From Candidatus Hydrogenedentota bacterium (GTDB taxonomy: Bacteria; Hydrogenedentota; Hydrogenedentia; Hydrogenedentales; CAITNO01), in NCBI GenBank assembly GCA_903893795.1, contig CAITNO010000015.1, positions 1 to 64,000 on the forward strand: a DNA stretch of 64,000 nt, in the 5' to 3' direction. The notes beneath the pieces were generated by a model. The model had not been told where the DNA came from and did no database searches. It saw nothing but the letters and a program-made list of their open reading frames with translations. Shown piece after piece: positions 16,947 to 25,741 of this stretch (positions are counted from its first letter, which is position 1; each line of letters begins with the position of its first letter). Made by a program: the position numbers and the translations under genes.

Positions 16947-18743
16947 TCACCGCTCAAAAAGCTGGAACTCGCGAATCACCGGGCTCTTGGTGGCCTTGAG
17001 TATGTTCAGCCGCACAAATTGCGCCGTCGCGGCGTTGAATCGAAACTCAGGGCAAAAGAGCTCCATGGGTATGTCTTTCCACAGTTCCGGGTTGCCATGG
17101 CGGTACTCGAAAACGGTCTTCCATTCATCACCCGTCTTCGCCTGAATTTGAACGCGCCGTATCCATCCCTCCTCCCCCTCGTCGACGATGGCACGGGAGA
17201 AAGTGCGGGGCTTGCCGAGGTCGTATTCGATCCAGCCTGCTGACACGTTTTCATCGGTGGTCCAGTAGGTGGCACGGTTACCATCCACGGTCGATTCCGG
17301 TCCGTATTCCTTCTTGTTCTCCCGGACGCCGGAGGCGCGCACGCATGCACCCGCGGTCAGTATCGCTTCATCAAAGGGTTTGATGTCCTCGGCGGAACCG
17401 TCCAGTTCCAGGACCACGATGGTGTCGGGACCTTGGATGTCCGCCTTTCCAAGTTTTACCGTGATGCCTTCATCGGTCTGCTTCATCTCCACCGCGCCGC
17501 CGTTGATCAGACGGCAACCCAGCACTTTCCTGCCGAGGGGCGGCACGGTCAAGGTCTGATGGTCGTCCGTCTTGAAGATGTGCAGATACACCGTGTTGCC
17601 CCTGCAGGTGCTGCCGTACCATGAATTGGGCTTGTAGGGACCGCCGCGCGTCCCGTAAACGCTGTCGCCGTTGCGCTCAAGCCATGCGCCCAGCCGCTTC
17701 AGTTGCTCCACAAGCCGCGGTTCAAAAGTTCCATCGGGCTTTGCGCCGAAACCAATGAGGTAATTCCCGTCCCGGCAAACGACATTGACCAGTTCGCCCA
17801 GCCACGTGTCGAAGGGCCTGTACACATCGTCGGGACGCCAGAACCAGCCGTCGGGCTTCCCGGCCGCCTGGCAGTATTCCCAGGGGATGTCGCGATTGAA
17901 GCGGGGGATGGTGATTTCCGACACCGCATAGTCCCCGGCCGACTTTGCCTCGGTCACAAACCAGGTGGGGTTGTCCAGTCCCCGGTCAAAGGGGGTGTCC
18001 ACCCGGTTGCTGGCGAGCACGTCGGGCTGGAGGCCCCGAAGGTGGGCATAAAGCTCTGTGCCGTATTTGTGGTTCAGCGTGGCGCAGCGCTGGTCAAACC
18101 ACCACGCCAGGAAGGGGCCGTAGTTGTCTGAAAGCTCCTTCAGTTGCGCTTTGACGTGGGCGACATAGCGGTTGAAATCGGGTTTCTGGTTCGGGGCCAG
18201 ATGGTATCCTGCGGCGTCCCCCGCTTTGGTCCGGGCCTTGTAGTCCGGTTCTCCCGTGGTGGGGTCCACCTCGTAGGTCCAGTCGGGGTGGTTCTGGCTG
18301 TCATTGTGGAGCGCGTAATAGGGGCAGAAAGGCAGGCCCTGCGTCTTGCATGCGGCGGCAATTTCACCGACCACATCACGCCCCATGGGCGAATTCATGA
18401 TGTTGTAGTCGGACTCTTTGGTGTTCCACATGCAGCAGGAATCGCCGTGCTTGGTCGTGTAGACCAGGTACTTGAACCCCGATTCTTTCAGCATCTGAAT
18501 CCACGCATTGGCATCGAAGTGTTCCGCAGTGAACTTCTTGTAGAGATGATCTGTACCCTCCGCCAGCGCCTTCGGGTCCGACGCCAAAACATAGGGGGTC
18601 CAGTGAATGAACCCGCCGACGCGAAGGGATCTCCAGCGTTCCAATGACGCCTGGGAAGTCTTCAGGGCGGGATTGCCGTCACCGCCGCCCACGGCCAGCG
18701 CGGCACTGCTCAGGCAAAGCAGGACAAGAGTGCTTTTCCACAT
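16947..18743 (-). CDS. Alpha-L-fucosidase (GH29) with C-terminal discoidin-like domain
   Basis: A 598-residue exported enzyme. The signal peptide MWKSTLVLLCLSSAALA is followed by a GH29 barrel with GGFIHWTPY, YTTKHGDSCCMW, the nucleophile region FLAWWFDQ, and NYLIGFGAKPDGTF. GH29 enzymes hydrolyse terminal alpha-L-fucose by a retaining mechanism. Residues ~455-598 resemble an F5/8 type C (discoidin) domain for carbohydrate binding (ATYWTTDENVSAGWIEYDLG). AGAGGA precedes the ATG by nine bases. The usual nucleophile motif WFDG has Gln after Asp here. Together with the sialidase it indicates fucosylated, sialylated glycans as food. Confidence 0.9.
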   Translation of the reverse strand: MWKSTLVLLCLSSAALAVGGGDGNPALKTSQASLERWRSLRVGGFIHWTPYVLASDPKALAEGTDHLYKKFTAEHFDANAWIQMLKESGFKYLVYTTKHGDSCCMWNTKESDYNIMNSPMGRDVVGEIAAACKTQGLPFCPYYALHNDSQNHPDWTYEVDPTTGEPDYKARTKAGDAAGYHLAPNQKPDFNRYVAHVKAQLKELSDNYGPFLAWWFDQRCATLNHKYGTELYAHLRGLQPDVLASNRVDTPFDRGLDNPTWFVTEAKSAGDYAVSEITIPRFNRDIPWEYCQAAGKPDGWFWRPDDVYRPFDTWLGELVNVVCRDGNYLIGFGAKPDGTFEPRLVEQLKRLGAWLERNGDSVYGTRGGPYKPNSWYGSTCRGNTVYLHIFKTDDHQTLTVPPLGRKVLGCRLINGGAVEMKQTDEGITVKLGKADIQGPDTIVVLELDGSAEDIKPFDEAILTAGACVRASGVRENKKEYGPESTVDGNRATYWTTDENVSAGWIEYDLGKPRTFSRAIVDEGEEGWIRRVQIQAKTGDEWKTVFEYRHGNPELWKDIPMELFCPEFRFNAATAQFVRLNILKATKSPVIREFQLFER

Positions 18744-18863
18744 GGCGTATTTCCTCTACGGATGTGAAGAGGTTATACATGAACCGGGGCCTGAATGACA
18801 GAAAACGGTTGTTCTGTCCGGTTGTCGATATTCTCCGGTTCCAGCCAACGACTTGTATTAAAC

Positions 18864-18906
18864 AAAAAAACCTCCCACCCATGTGCCAAAAACACAAGGT
18901 GGGAGG
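18864..18906 (-). terminator. Rho-independent terminator after the small exported protein gene
   Basis: On the minus strand a nine-base stem (18871-18879 with 18898-18906, CCTCCCACC/GGTGGGAGG) with extra inner pairs is followed by seven T residues (18864-18870). It ends the transcript of the 82-residue Ser/Lys/His-rich protein and separates it from the fucosidase gene. Confidence 0.85.
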
Positions 18907-18952
18907 GAGGCTATTCGTGGAAGACGGGGCCGGACGCCGTCAAACGTTCAGG

Positions 18953-19201
18953 CTAGAACGAGGACTTGAACATCTTGTTGCCCTGATTGCTCGAACTGTC
19001 CGTGCTCTTGCTTGAGCCTTTGCCTTTTTTCTTGCTCTTCTTGGAATGCTTCTCTTTGTGGTGGTGCTTGGAAGACTTGGAAGACTTGCTGCTGCTGCTA
19101 CTGCTGCTGGAATCGGAGGAGGCGTAGGCCGGGACGGCCGACAGCACCCCGAAAGACAGCACAAACGCGCACAAAACGGCATAGATGAGCGACTTTTTCA
19201 T
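18953..19201 (-). CDS. Small exported Ser/Lys/His-rich protein of unknown function
   Basis: An 82-residue protein. A strong signal peptide (MKKSLIYAVLCAFVLSFG, cleavage near AYA-SS) precedes a mature chain of about 57 residues made almost only of Ser, Lys and His: a run of eight Ser, then SKSSKSSKHHHKEKHSKKSK and KKGKG. It should be disordered and strongly positive. The His cluster could bind metal, and the Lys/Ser runs could bind polyanions such as DNA, lipopolysaccharide or sulfated glycan. No family is recognised. AGAGG lies seven bases before the ATG, and a strong terminator follows, so it is likely a monocistronic real gene. Confidence 0.65.
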   Translation of the reverse strand: MKKSLIYAVLCAFVLSFGVLSAVPAYASSDSSSSSSSSKSSKSSKHHHKEKHSKKSKKKGKGSSKSTDSSSNQGNKMFKSSF

Positions 19202-19466
19202 GGGCAAACCTCTTGTATCGTGGTGGATCCAGAATTCTTTCTAAACCATTGACAAATAGTGCTTTACACGGACTCGCTCTTTGGCCAAGCCAGACAGAAC
19301 AAGCCATGGGGCCGGAAGCGTTTACCGGACACGGAAAACCAACGCACATCATTACAACGCTTCCTGAAGACATTATTGTGACACCTGACTTTAGCATCCT
19401 GCAGGATTTGGAGCAAGTTTTCCTGCACCGCTTCACGCCCTTCCCGTCCGGTCTTCGCGGCGGGCA

Positions 19467-20462
19467 TCACGGGCGATGCAACTGTTCCAGAAGAAAGTCG
19501 TATACGCCCGTGCGCTTTTCCTGGGGTGTGTCCCGATAGACGGCCACGCAGGATACCCCTTTTTCCTTGCAGGCCCGTTCCAGTGTGCGCGTGTGGGCCG
19601 GATGATGGAGGATGTCCATGTTCACCGATGGCTTTGTGTCCATCTTAAAGAAGCGCCTGCCCACCTCCTGACAGGCCCACCGGAAAAGGTTGGGATAGGT
19701 GAGCGGGGCGTCCTCAATGTGGCAGTTCAGATAGACCGGAGGGTCGCCCGAATCGATCCATGAGAGCATGTCCAGGTCCGCGCGCGCCTTCTGACCCTTT
19801 TCTTCCAGCATCGTCTGGCTCGGCCACAGGCGATAGTACTTCGGCGCAATCCAGGGCATCGACACATACCAGACGTACTGCGGGATGCCGAGCACCTCGG
19901 GCCACTTGGCGAAATCATAGGTTGCCTGCGGTATGAGACCGCCCGCGGCGGTCAGGCGCGTCGATTCGCGCAGGACCGGGTCGGGATTGTTCGGGTCGGC
20001 CAGATCGTCGTGAAAGGCGAGCCAGAGCGAGGTTCCCGCGCCCGCCGAGTCGCCGTAGGCGGCAACCCGCGTCCTGTCGAGGTTCCATTTGGCCGCGTTG
20101 TAGCGCATGAACTGAAGCGCCCGGGCCGAGTCGCGCAGAATGTCCTGCAGCGGCGCGTCTTTCAGAAACCGATATTCGATGGAAGCAACCGAAACCCCCG
20201 AGTCGAGTGCCTTGGCAAGGTCCGTGTCCTTGCTTCCCCAGAAGTTGCCCTTGCCGCCCTCATAGAAACCGCCGCCGTGGATATGGATGATCAGCGGCGC
20301 GGGCGCGGCGGAGGGCGTCTGCCACAGGTCAAACTTGTTCCGCTCGTGGGGACCGTAGGGAATGTCCCGAAAGGTCGGCTCCAACGCCCAGGCGGAGGTC
20401 CACAGTACGATTCCGAAGAGGCTGACCGCCAGCCAGCGCGGCAATAGGGGACGGTTATTCAT
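19467..20462 (-). CDS. Exported alpha/beta hydrolase, BD-FAE/carboxylesterase-like
   Basis: A 331-residue serine esterase. The signal peptide (MNNRPLLPRWLAVSLFGIVL) leads to the oxyanion motif HIHGGGF, the nucleophile GDSAGAG and a likely His in HHPAHT. This order is that of acetyl-esterase/BD-FAE relatives that remove acyl groups from polysaccharides. GGGAG nine bases before the ATG at 20462 and the signal peptide decide the start; a longer in-frame reading to 20636 would hide it. It is divergent from the symporter gene. Confidence 0.82.
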   Translation of the reverse strand: MNNRPLLPRWLAVSLFGIVLWTSAWALEPTFRDIPYGPHERNKFDLWQTPSAAPAPLIIHIHGGGFYEGGKGNFWGSKDTDLAKALDSGVSVASIEYRFLKDAPLQDILRDSARALQFMRYNAAKWNLDRTRVAAYGDSAGAGTSLWLAFHDDLADPNNPDPVLRESTRLTAAGGLIPQATYDFAKWPEVLGIPQYVWYVSMPWIAPKYYRLWPSQTMLEEKGQKARADLDMLSWIDSGDPPVYLNCHIEDAPLTYPNLFRWACQEVGRRFFKMDTKPSVNMDILHHPAHTRTLERACKEKGVSCVAVYRDTPQEKRTGVYDFLLEQLHRP

Positions 20463-20587
20463 AGTTTTCAGCTCCCTGAAATGCGAATCGGGCAATTTGA
20501 CCTCCCTGAAAGGGTTCCGGTTTTGCCCCCGGCATTCTTGGGTATTGCGCAGGAAAAGGGTCGGGCAGAGGGGAGGCTTGGCGCGGG

Positions 20588-20617
20588 TTGAATATGGCGG
20601 GCGGACCTCCCCATAAT
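20588..20617 (+). promoter_or_regulatory. Probable promoter of the symporter gene
   Basis: TTGAAT (20588-20593) and CATAAT (20612-20617) are separated by 18 bases. The predicted start leaves a leader of about 38 bases to the symporter ATG at 20662. The -10 matches consensus at five of six positions and the -35 at four. Confidence 0.45.
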
Positions 20618-20661
20618 GACAATTCTGACAGGTCAAGCGGATTTATCCCAGGGAGTCGCAC

Positions 20662-22647
20662 ATGCATAATCTTCACACCATCGACTATGCGATTATCATT
20701 GTCTACCTCATAGCCACGACCATCATCGGTTTGATCCTGACCCGGCGGGCCTCAAAGAGTCTGGACCATTACTTCCTGGGAAACCGGCAAATGCCCTGGT
20801 GGCTGCTGGGCATCGCCGGCATGAGCAACTGGTTCGACCTCACGGGCACGATGGTGATCACGAGCTTTCTTTACATGCTCGGACCCCGGGGGATCTATAT
20901 TGAGTTCCGCGGCGGCGCCTGCCTCTGCCTGCCCTTCATGCTGGCCTACGCAGGCAAGTGGCACCGCCGCTCGGGCTGCATGACGGGGCTGGAGTGGATG
21001 CTCTACCGCTATGGCCGCACCCGGGCCGTGGAGAGTGTGCGCCTCGTCTCCGCTGTCATCAGGATCCTGACCACCGTGTTCATGCTGGCCTACCTGGTGC
21101 GCGGCGCCAGCCTCTTCCTGGGAATTATGGTCCCCTATTCCCCCACGGTGGTGACCTGTTTTGTGGTCGGCCTGACCGCGCTCTACACCACCTTTGCCGG
21201 ATTCTACGGGGTCGTGATTACCGACCTCATTCAGGGCGTGATCATCATCATTTCCTGCCTGGTGATCTCCGTCATGGCCTGGGTCAGCGTGCCCGACGGG
21301 GCGAGCCTGGCCTCGCTGGCGCAGAGTGTGACCGGAAACGCGGACTGGATCAGCACGGTGCCGTCGTGGCACACGACGATGCCCAAAGGCTACGAGATGT
21401 ACCAGTCCCTGCTGCTTTTCTCTTTCTTCTACCTGCTGCGCAACACCATCGGCGGCATGGGCAGCGGCGATGAAAGCCGCTATTTCGGCGCGCGCAACGA
21501 CCGCGAATGCGGGCTTCAGTCCATGCTACAGGCGATTACGATCTCTTTCCGCTGGCCGCTGATGGCGGGCTTCGCCGTGATGGGCATTTACCTCGTGAGC
21601 CAGGTGCTCCCCCACCAGGAAGTGGTGGGCCAGACGGCGACCCTGATCAAGTCGTTCTGCCCCGGCACCACGGCGGGGCTGTGGCACGACCTGACCAGCC
21701 ACATCGCCCGCGCACCCCAGAGCTATCCCCCGGCGCTGATCGAGGGACTGAAGAATCTGCTTGGGGCGGATTGGGGCTCCAAACTCGCGCTCGTCGGATA
21801 CGAGGGAATCGTGAACCCGGAACAGGTGCTGCCTGCCGTGCTGCTGAGCAAGGTGCCGATGGGGCTTGCCGGACTCATCATTGTGGCGATGCTGGCGGCC
21901 ATGAAGGGTTCCCTGGCCGGCATGGTGAACGGCACCAGCGCCTTCTTCGTCAAGGACATCTACCAGGCCTTCCTCCGCCCCAACGCCTCGACGCGCGAAC
22001 TGATCGGGGCCTCCTGGCTGTCGACGGGCGGCGTGATGGCCCTGGGCCTGCTGGTGGGCATGTTTGCGACCAGCATCAACTCCATCTGGGGCTGGATCAT
22101 CATGAGCTTCACGGCAGGCAGTCTCGCGCCCGCCTTTCTGCGCTTTTACTGGTGGCGCTGCAATGCTTGGGGCGTCATCTGGGGTATGTTGATGGGCACG
22201 ATAGCCTCCGTTGTCCAGTATGCGCTGCAGACCTTTGGTCTCATCGACATCTATCCCGAGTGGCAAGTCTTCATTTTCATGACAATCCTGTCGTTCTCGG
22301 GCACGATTATCGCCTCGCTGATGACGGCTCCCACCGACATGGAGACCCTGCGCCATTTCTACCGCACCACGCGCCCCTTCGGCTTTTGGGGACCGCTGAA
22401 ACGCGAACTCTCGACCGAGGACCGCACCGCCTTTGCGCGGGAGAACCGGAACGACATCATCACCGTCCCCATCGCCATGGTTTGGCAGGTGACCATGTTC
22501 ATCCTGCCGATGCAGCTTGTGGTGAAGTCCTACAGCGCTTTCTGGATGACCCTGCCCATCTTCCTGGTGAGTGTGGCCGGCATGTACTGGTTCTGGTGGC
22601 GCAACCTGCCCCCGGCAACGGACCCTGCCGAGACCGCCGTTTCCTGA
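20662..22647 (+). CDS. Sodium:solute symporter (SSS family)
   Basis: A 661-residue inner-membrane transporter with about fourteen helices. It begins with IDYAIIIVYLIATTIIGL and has the early SSS signature RASKSLDHYFLGNRQMPWW and GMSNWFDLTGT. The mid-protein motif around MGSGDESRYFGARN is also typical. The family couples Na+ entry to uptake of sugars, sialic acid, amino acids or vitamins. Given the flanking esterase and glycan enzymes a sugar is the likely cargo, but this is inference. AGGGAG six bases before the ATG supports the start. Confidence 0.9.
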   Translation: MHNLHTIDYAIIIVYLIATTIIGLILTRRASKSLDHYFLGNRQMPWWLLGIAGMSNWFDLTGTMVITSFLYMLGPRGIYIEFRGGACLCLPFMLAYAGKWHRRSGCMTGLEWMLYRYGRTRAVESVRLVSAVIRILTTVFMLAYLVRGASLFLGIMVPYSPTVVTCFVVGLTALYTTFAGFYGVVITDLIQGVIIIISCLVISVMAWVSVPDGASLASLAQSVTGNADWISTVPSWHTTMPKGYEMYQSLLLFSFFYLLRNTIGGMGSGDESRYFGARNDRECGLQSMLQAITISFRWPLMAGFAVMGIYLVSQVLPHQEVVGQTATLIKSFCPGTTAGLWHDLTSHIARAPQSYPPALIEGLKNLLGADWGSKLALVGYEGIVNPEQVLPAVLLSKVPMGLAGLIIVAMLAAMKGSLAGMVNGTSAFFVKDIYQAFLRPNASTRELIGASWLSTGGVMALGLLVGMFATSINSIWGWIIMSFTAGSLAPAFLRFYWWRCNAWGVIWGMLMGTIASVVQYALQTFGLIDIYPEWQVFIFMTILSFSGTIIASLMTAPTDMETLRHFYRTTRPFGFWGPLKRELSTEDRTAFARENRNDIITVPIAMVWQVTMFILPMQLVVKSYSAFWMTLPIFLVSVAGMYWFWWRNLPPATDPAETAVS

Positions 22648-22845
22648 AAACACGGTCGGCGCATAAGAGAATCGGTTCTCTGCCGCCCCTTGCCCGCAAA
22701 CCATTGCAGGCGATTGATGCACAGAAACAGGCCCGCTGTTTCCCAGCAGGATGAACTATAGCGCGCGGCTTGGACGACCACAGCACCCTGTGGCGGGTGC
22801 GCTGTAAAGCTGTGGGTGGGCCGCGCATATCCAAGGGGTGCTCCC

Positions 22846-25287
22846 ATGTTTGGACGGTCCAACACCATTTCAGTCCTGCGCAGTGCGGCATTGTTTCTGA
22901 CACTTGCGTGCCTATCGGCACCAAGGGTCAACGCCGACAACAATCTGGCCGCAGGCAGACCCTACACGCTCGACCCCGCGCCCAATTACGCCGTCTGCGA
23001 CGGGCCGGATGACCTGACCCAGCTTACCGATGGCAAGTATGTCGAGGGGCAGTTCTGGTCCCAACCGGGGACCGTCGGCTGGATAGCCATCAAGCAGGGC
23101 ATCATTACCATCGACTTGGGCAAAGTGTGCCCCATCAGCGGCATCTCCTACAGTACGGCGGCCGGCGAGCAGGGGATTCACTGGCCCGAGGAAATCCGCA
23201 TCATGACGGCCGACGAGGACAAGGTCTTTCATGAGGCAGGCGACCTCGTGGCCTTGGACGCGGTCAAGGGCATTCCCGACGAGGAGCAATACGCCGCGCA
23301 TCGGTTTTCGACCCAGGCGCTTGAGACCCACGGCAGGTACGTGGCGCTGGTGGTGGTGACGGCCTCCCCCTGGCTCTTCTGCGATGAGATAGAAGTCTAC
23401 GAGGGGAAGGCGGAATGGCTCAGTGTGCCCCTGCCGGGCGAGGGCATCGTCAATCTGCGGGAGCATACCAAACTGCTTGCGGTGCGCCAGGGTATCCGGG
23501 ACCGTTTGACGGACGACGTGAAAGCCGTGCGTGAAATCGCCGCAGCCGCCGCATTGCAGCCTCCCCTTTTGCAGGCCATCACCGCCGCCTTGGATGAAGT
23601 CGCGGCGTCCATTCCCTCGGCCGTCATCGGGTTCACGCCCGAGTCGCGCATGGTCCTGCCGTTTGGACCCGCGCATGCCCGCGTCTTTCAGGCCCTGGCG
23701 CGTGTGTGGCAGGCCAAGGGCTTCCCCCGATGGTCCCTGTGGCAGTCGGGCACCTGGAACCCGCTGGACCTGTGCCTGGCCGAACCGGGCAGGGCCAATC
23801 CCCCGCTGGCCGTCAGCATGATGGGCAACGAGTATCGCGCCGCCGCGTTCAACATCAGTCTTGCCGATCCGGACGCCGCGGAGGAAGCCGTCAAAATGCG
23901 TATCGAAGGGCTTCCCGGAGGACCCAACCCGCCCTATATCACGCTCCATTCCGTGGCATGGACCGACACACGGCGGGGGGACCCGGTCGCGGCAGCACTT
24001 CCCCTGGCGGAAAAATCCGGTGACGACTATACCGTGCCCTTGAACGCCGGTTTGACGCGCCAGGTTTGGCTGACCTTCCATCCTGTGGACCTGCCGCCGG
24101 GTATCCATGAGGGCCGCATCGTTGTTGAAACACCGGACGGCCCGCTCTCGGTTCCGCTTGCTTTGCACCTATATCCGCTGCGCTTCCCGGACCGTCCCAC
24201 GCTGCACCTTGGCGGATGGGACTACACGAACATGCCCGCCTTCAACGATTGCGCGCCCGGAAACCGGGAAGCGCTGCTGGCCCATCTGCGGGATCATTTT
24301 GTCGATTCTCCCTGGGCAACCCCGGAAGCCCTGCCCTTTGGCAGCTATGACAGTTCCGGCGCCATGACCGCCGACCCCGACACTTCCAACTTCGACGCCT
24401 GGGTGCGGGCATGGCCCACGGCGCGACAGTTCTGCGTGTTTGCGGCCGTCAAGAATCGGCTGGACAAATTCGACATGGGCACACCGGAATTCGAAAAGGC
24501 CGTGCAGGCATGGGCGCGCTTCTGGACGGCGCATGCGCAGCAGAAGGGGTTCGCGCCTTCCCAACTGGTGGTGCTGCTGTGGGACGAACCGAGCACCGCC
24601 ACCGAGGACGGAGTCATCATTGCCTGGGCCAAAGCGATTCACGCCGCAGGCGCGGGTCCGCTTGTGTGGGAAGATCCGTGCTATCGCGACATGAGCAAGG
24701 CCACGCCCGAAATGCTGGCGCTGTGCGACGTGCTGACGCCGGACCGCAACATCTTCATGCACGAACCCGACGCCTACCGTGACGCGTTCATGCAGCAGAA
24801 AGCGCGCGGCGCGCGGTTGGACTTTTACTCCTGCACCGGTCCCGCACGCCTGCTCGACCCCTATGCCTACTTTCGCATTCAGGCGTGGGACTGCTGGCGC
24901 TTCGGCGCCGTGTCCAGCTATTTCTGGTCCTTTGACGATGCGGCCGGGGTGTCTTCCTGGAACGAATACACGGCGCAACGCCACGCCTATGCCCCGCTTT
25001 TCCTGGACAAGACCAGCGTGACGCCGGGCAAGCACATGGAAGCCTGCCGAGAAGGGGTTGAAGATTACGAGTATCTGGTCATGCTGAAGGAAGCGGTGGA
25101 AAAGGCCCCGGCATCAAAGGCGGACGCCGCAGCCAGAGGCCGCGCACTGCTGGAGGAACTGCCCGCCAAGGTTGGGACCGCGTTCCCGCGGGAAGCCGAT
25201 TACCGATGGCGTCCCTCCGGCAACCCAACACCCGCCGACGAGGCCCGGATTGAGATTCTTGACGTGTTGGGGGAACTGGCACAATAG
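22846..25287 (+). CDS. Exported discoidin plus DUF4091-type glycoside hydrolase-like protein
   Basis: An 813-residue secreted protein. The signal peptide (about 1-32, ending PRVNA) is followed by a discoidin-like domain (~33-190, LTDGKYVEGQFWSQ, TIDLGKVCPISGISY). The large C-terminal part matches the DUF4091/GH123-like architecture: a beta-sandwich, then a barrel with LLWDEPST, PDRNIFMHEPD and a last segment EGVEDYEYLVML that is characteristic of DUF4091. The acidic pair in DEP could be catalytic. Substrate is unknown; related enzymes cut N-acetylgalactosaminides. The ATG at 22846 follows AGGGG and begins the signal peptide. Confidence 0.8.
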   Translation: MFGRSNTISVLRSAALFLTLACLSAPRVNADNNLAAGRPYTLDPAPNYAVCDGPDDLTQLTDGKYVEGQFWSQPGTVGWIAIKQGIITIDLGKVCPISGISYSTAAGEQGIHWPEEIRIMTADEDKVFHEAGDLVALDAVKGIPDEEQYAAHRFSTQALETHGRYVALVVVTASPWLFCDEIEVYEGKAEWLSVPLPGEGIVNLREHTKLLAVRQGIRDRLTDDVKAVREIAAAAALQPPLLQAITAALDEVAASIPSAVIGFTPESRMVLPFGPAHARVFQALARVWQAKGFPRWSLWQSGTWNPLDLCLAEPGRANPPLAVSMMGNEYRAAAFNISLADPDAAEEAVKMRIEGLPGGPNPPYITLHSVAWTDTRRGDPVAAALPLAEKSGDDYTVPLNAGLTRQVWLTFHPVDLPPGIHEGRIVVETPDGPLSVPLALHLYPLRFPDRPTLHLGGWDYTNMPAFNDCAPGNREALLAHLRDHFVDSPWATPEALPFGSYDSSGAMTADPDTSNFDAWVRAWPTARQFCVFAAVKNRLDKFDMGTPEFEKAVQAWARFWTAHAQQKGFAPSQLVVLLWDEPSTATEDGVIIAWAKAIHAAGAGPLVWEDPCYRDMSKATPEMLALCDVLTPDRNIFMHEPDAYRDAFMQQKARGARLDFYSCTGPARLLDPYAYFRIQAWDCWRFGAVSSYFWSFDDAAGVSSWNEYTAQRHAYAPLFLDKTSVTPGKHMEACREGVEDYEYLVMLKEAVEKAPASKADAAARGRALLEELPAKVGTAFPREADYRWRPSGNPTPADEARIEILDVLGELAQ

Positions 25288-25741
25288 ACGAAAAGGTTCG
25301 CGGAATTCCGAAGAAAGCGGCCTCACCGTTTTCTTTGGCATGGTGTGGCAGTTCATCGTGCTTCCCCCGCCGAGGCAGTTTGTGGTCAAGCGCCTGTGCG
25401 CTTTTTGCATGACCTTCCCGGCTTTCTGGCAGGGTTGGCCGGCACGTGCCGGTTCTGAGGCGGTCCCCACCCGGCCACGAAGTCTGACCGCCCAGAAGAA
25501 AGCAAACACCATTGCGGCAAGCCCCAATCCGTCCCACGCCATATCGAACGGGCGCACTTGGAAATGCCGTGCAGGAAAAAGGTACCCTTGAGAGGAAGAA
25601 GACAGAACGCGCTGCCATTCATCCCAGCAGGAAAGCAGATGCTGTTCTTCCTTGCCTTCGCCCTATGAACGATGAAGTGAAAGGGGATTTCATGGCCGCG
25701 CATGGATTCATTCAAAATGTGGTGCCTGGGAGTGTGCAAAA
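25288..25741. other. 454-base gap without a convincing gene
   Basis: Open frames on the minus strand here (for example 25250-25557) have a hydrophobic start but no ribosome-binding site, no family signal and odd composition. They also run into the end of the DUF4091 gene. I see no repeat family or strong hairpin. The last 20 bases hold GGGAG, which serves the 5'-nucleotidase start. Confidence 0.4.

Noticed and set aside
20752..22722. Long minus-strand frames under the symporter gene
   Set aside because: Gly/His/Gln-rich shadow composition; the plus strand encodes an unmistakable SSS transporter.
25250..25557. Possible small membrane protein on the minus strand
   Set aside because: It has a hydrophobic start but no ribosome-binding site, no family, and its end overlaps the DUF4091 gene.
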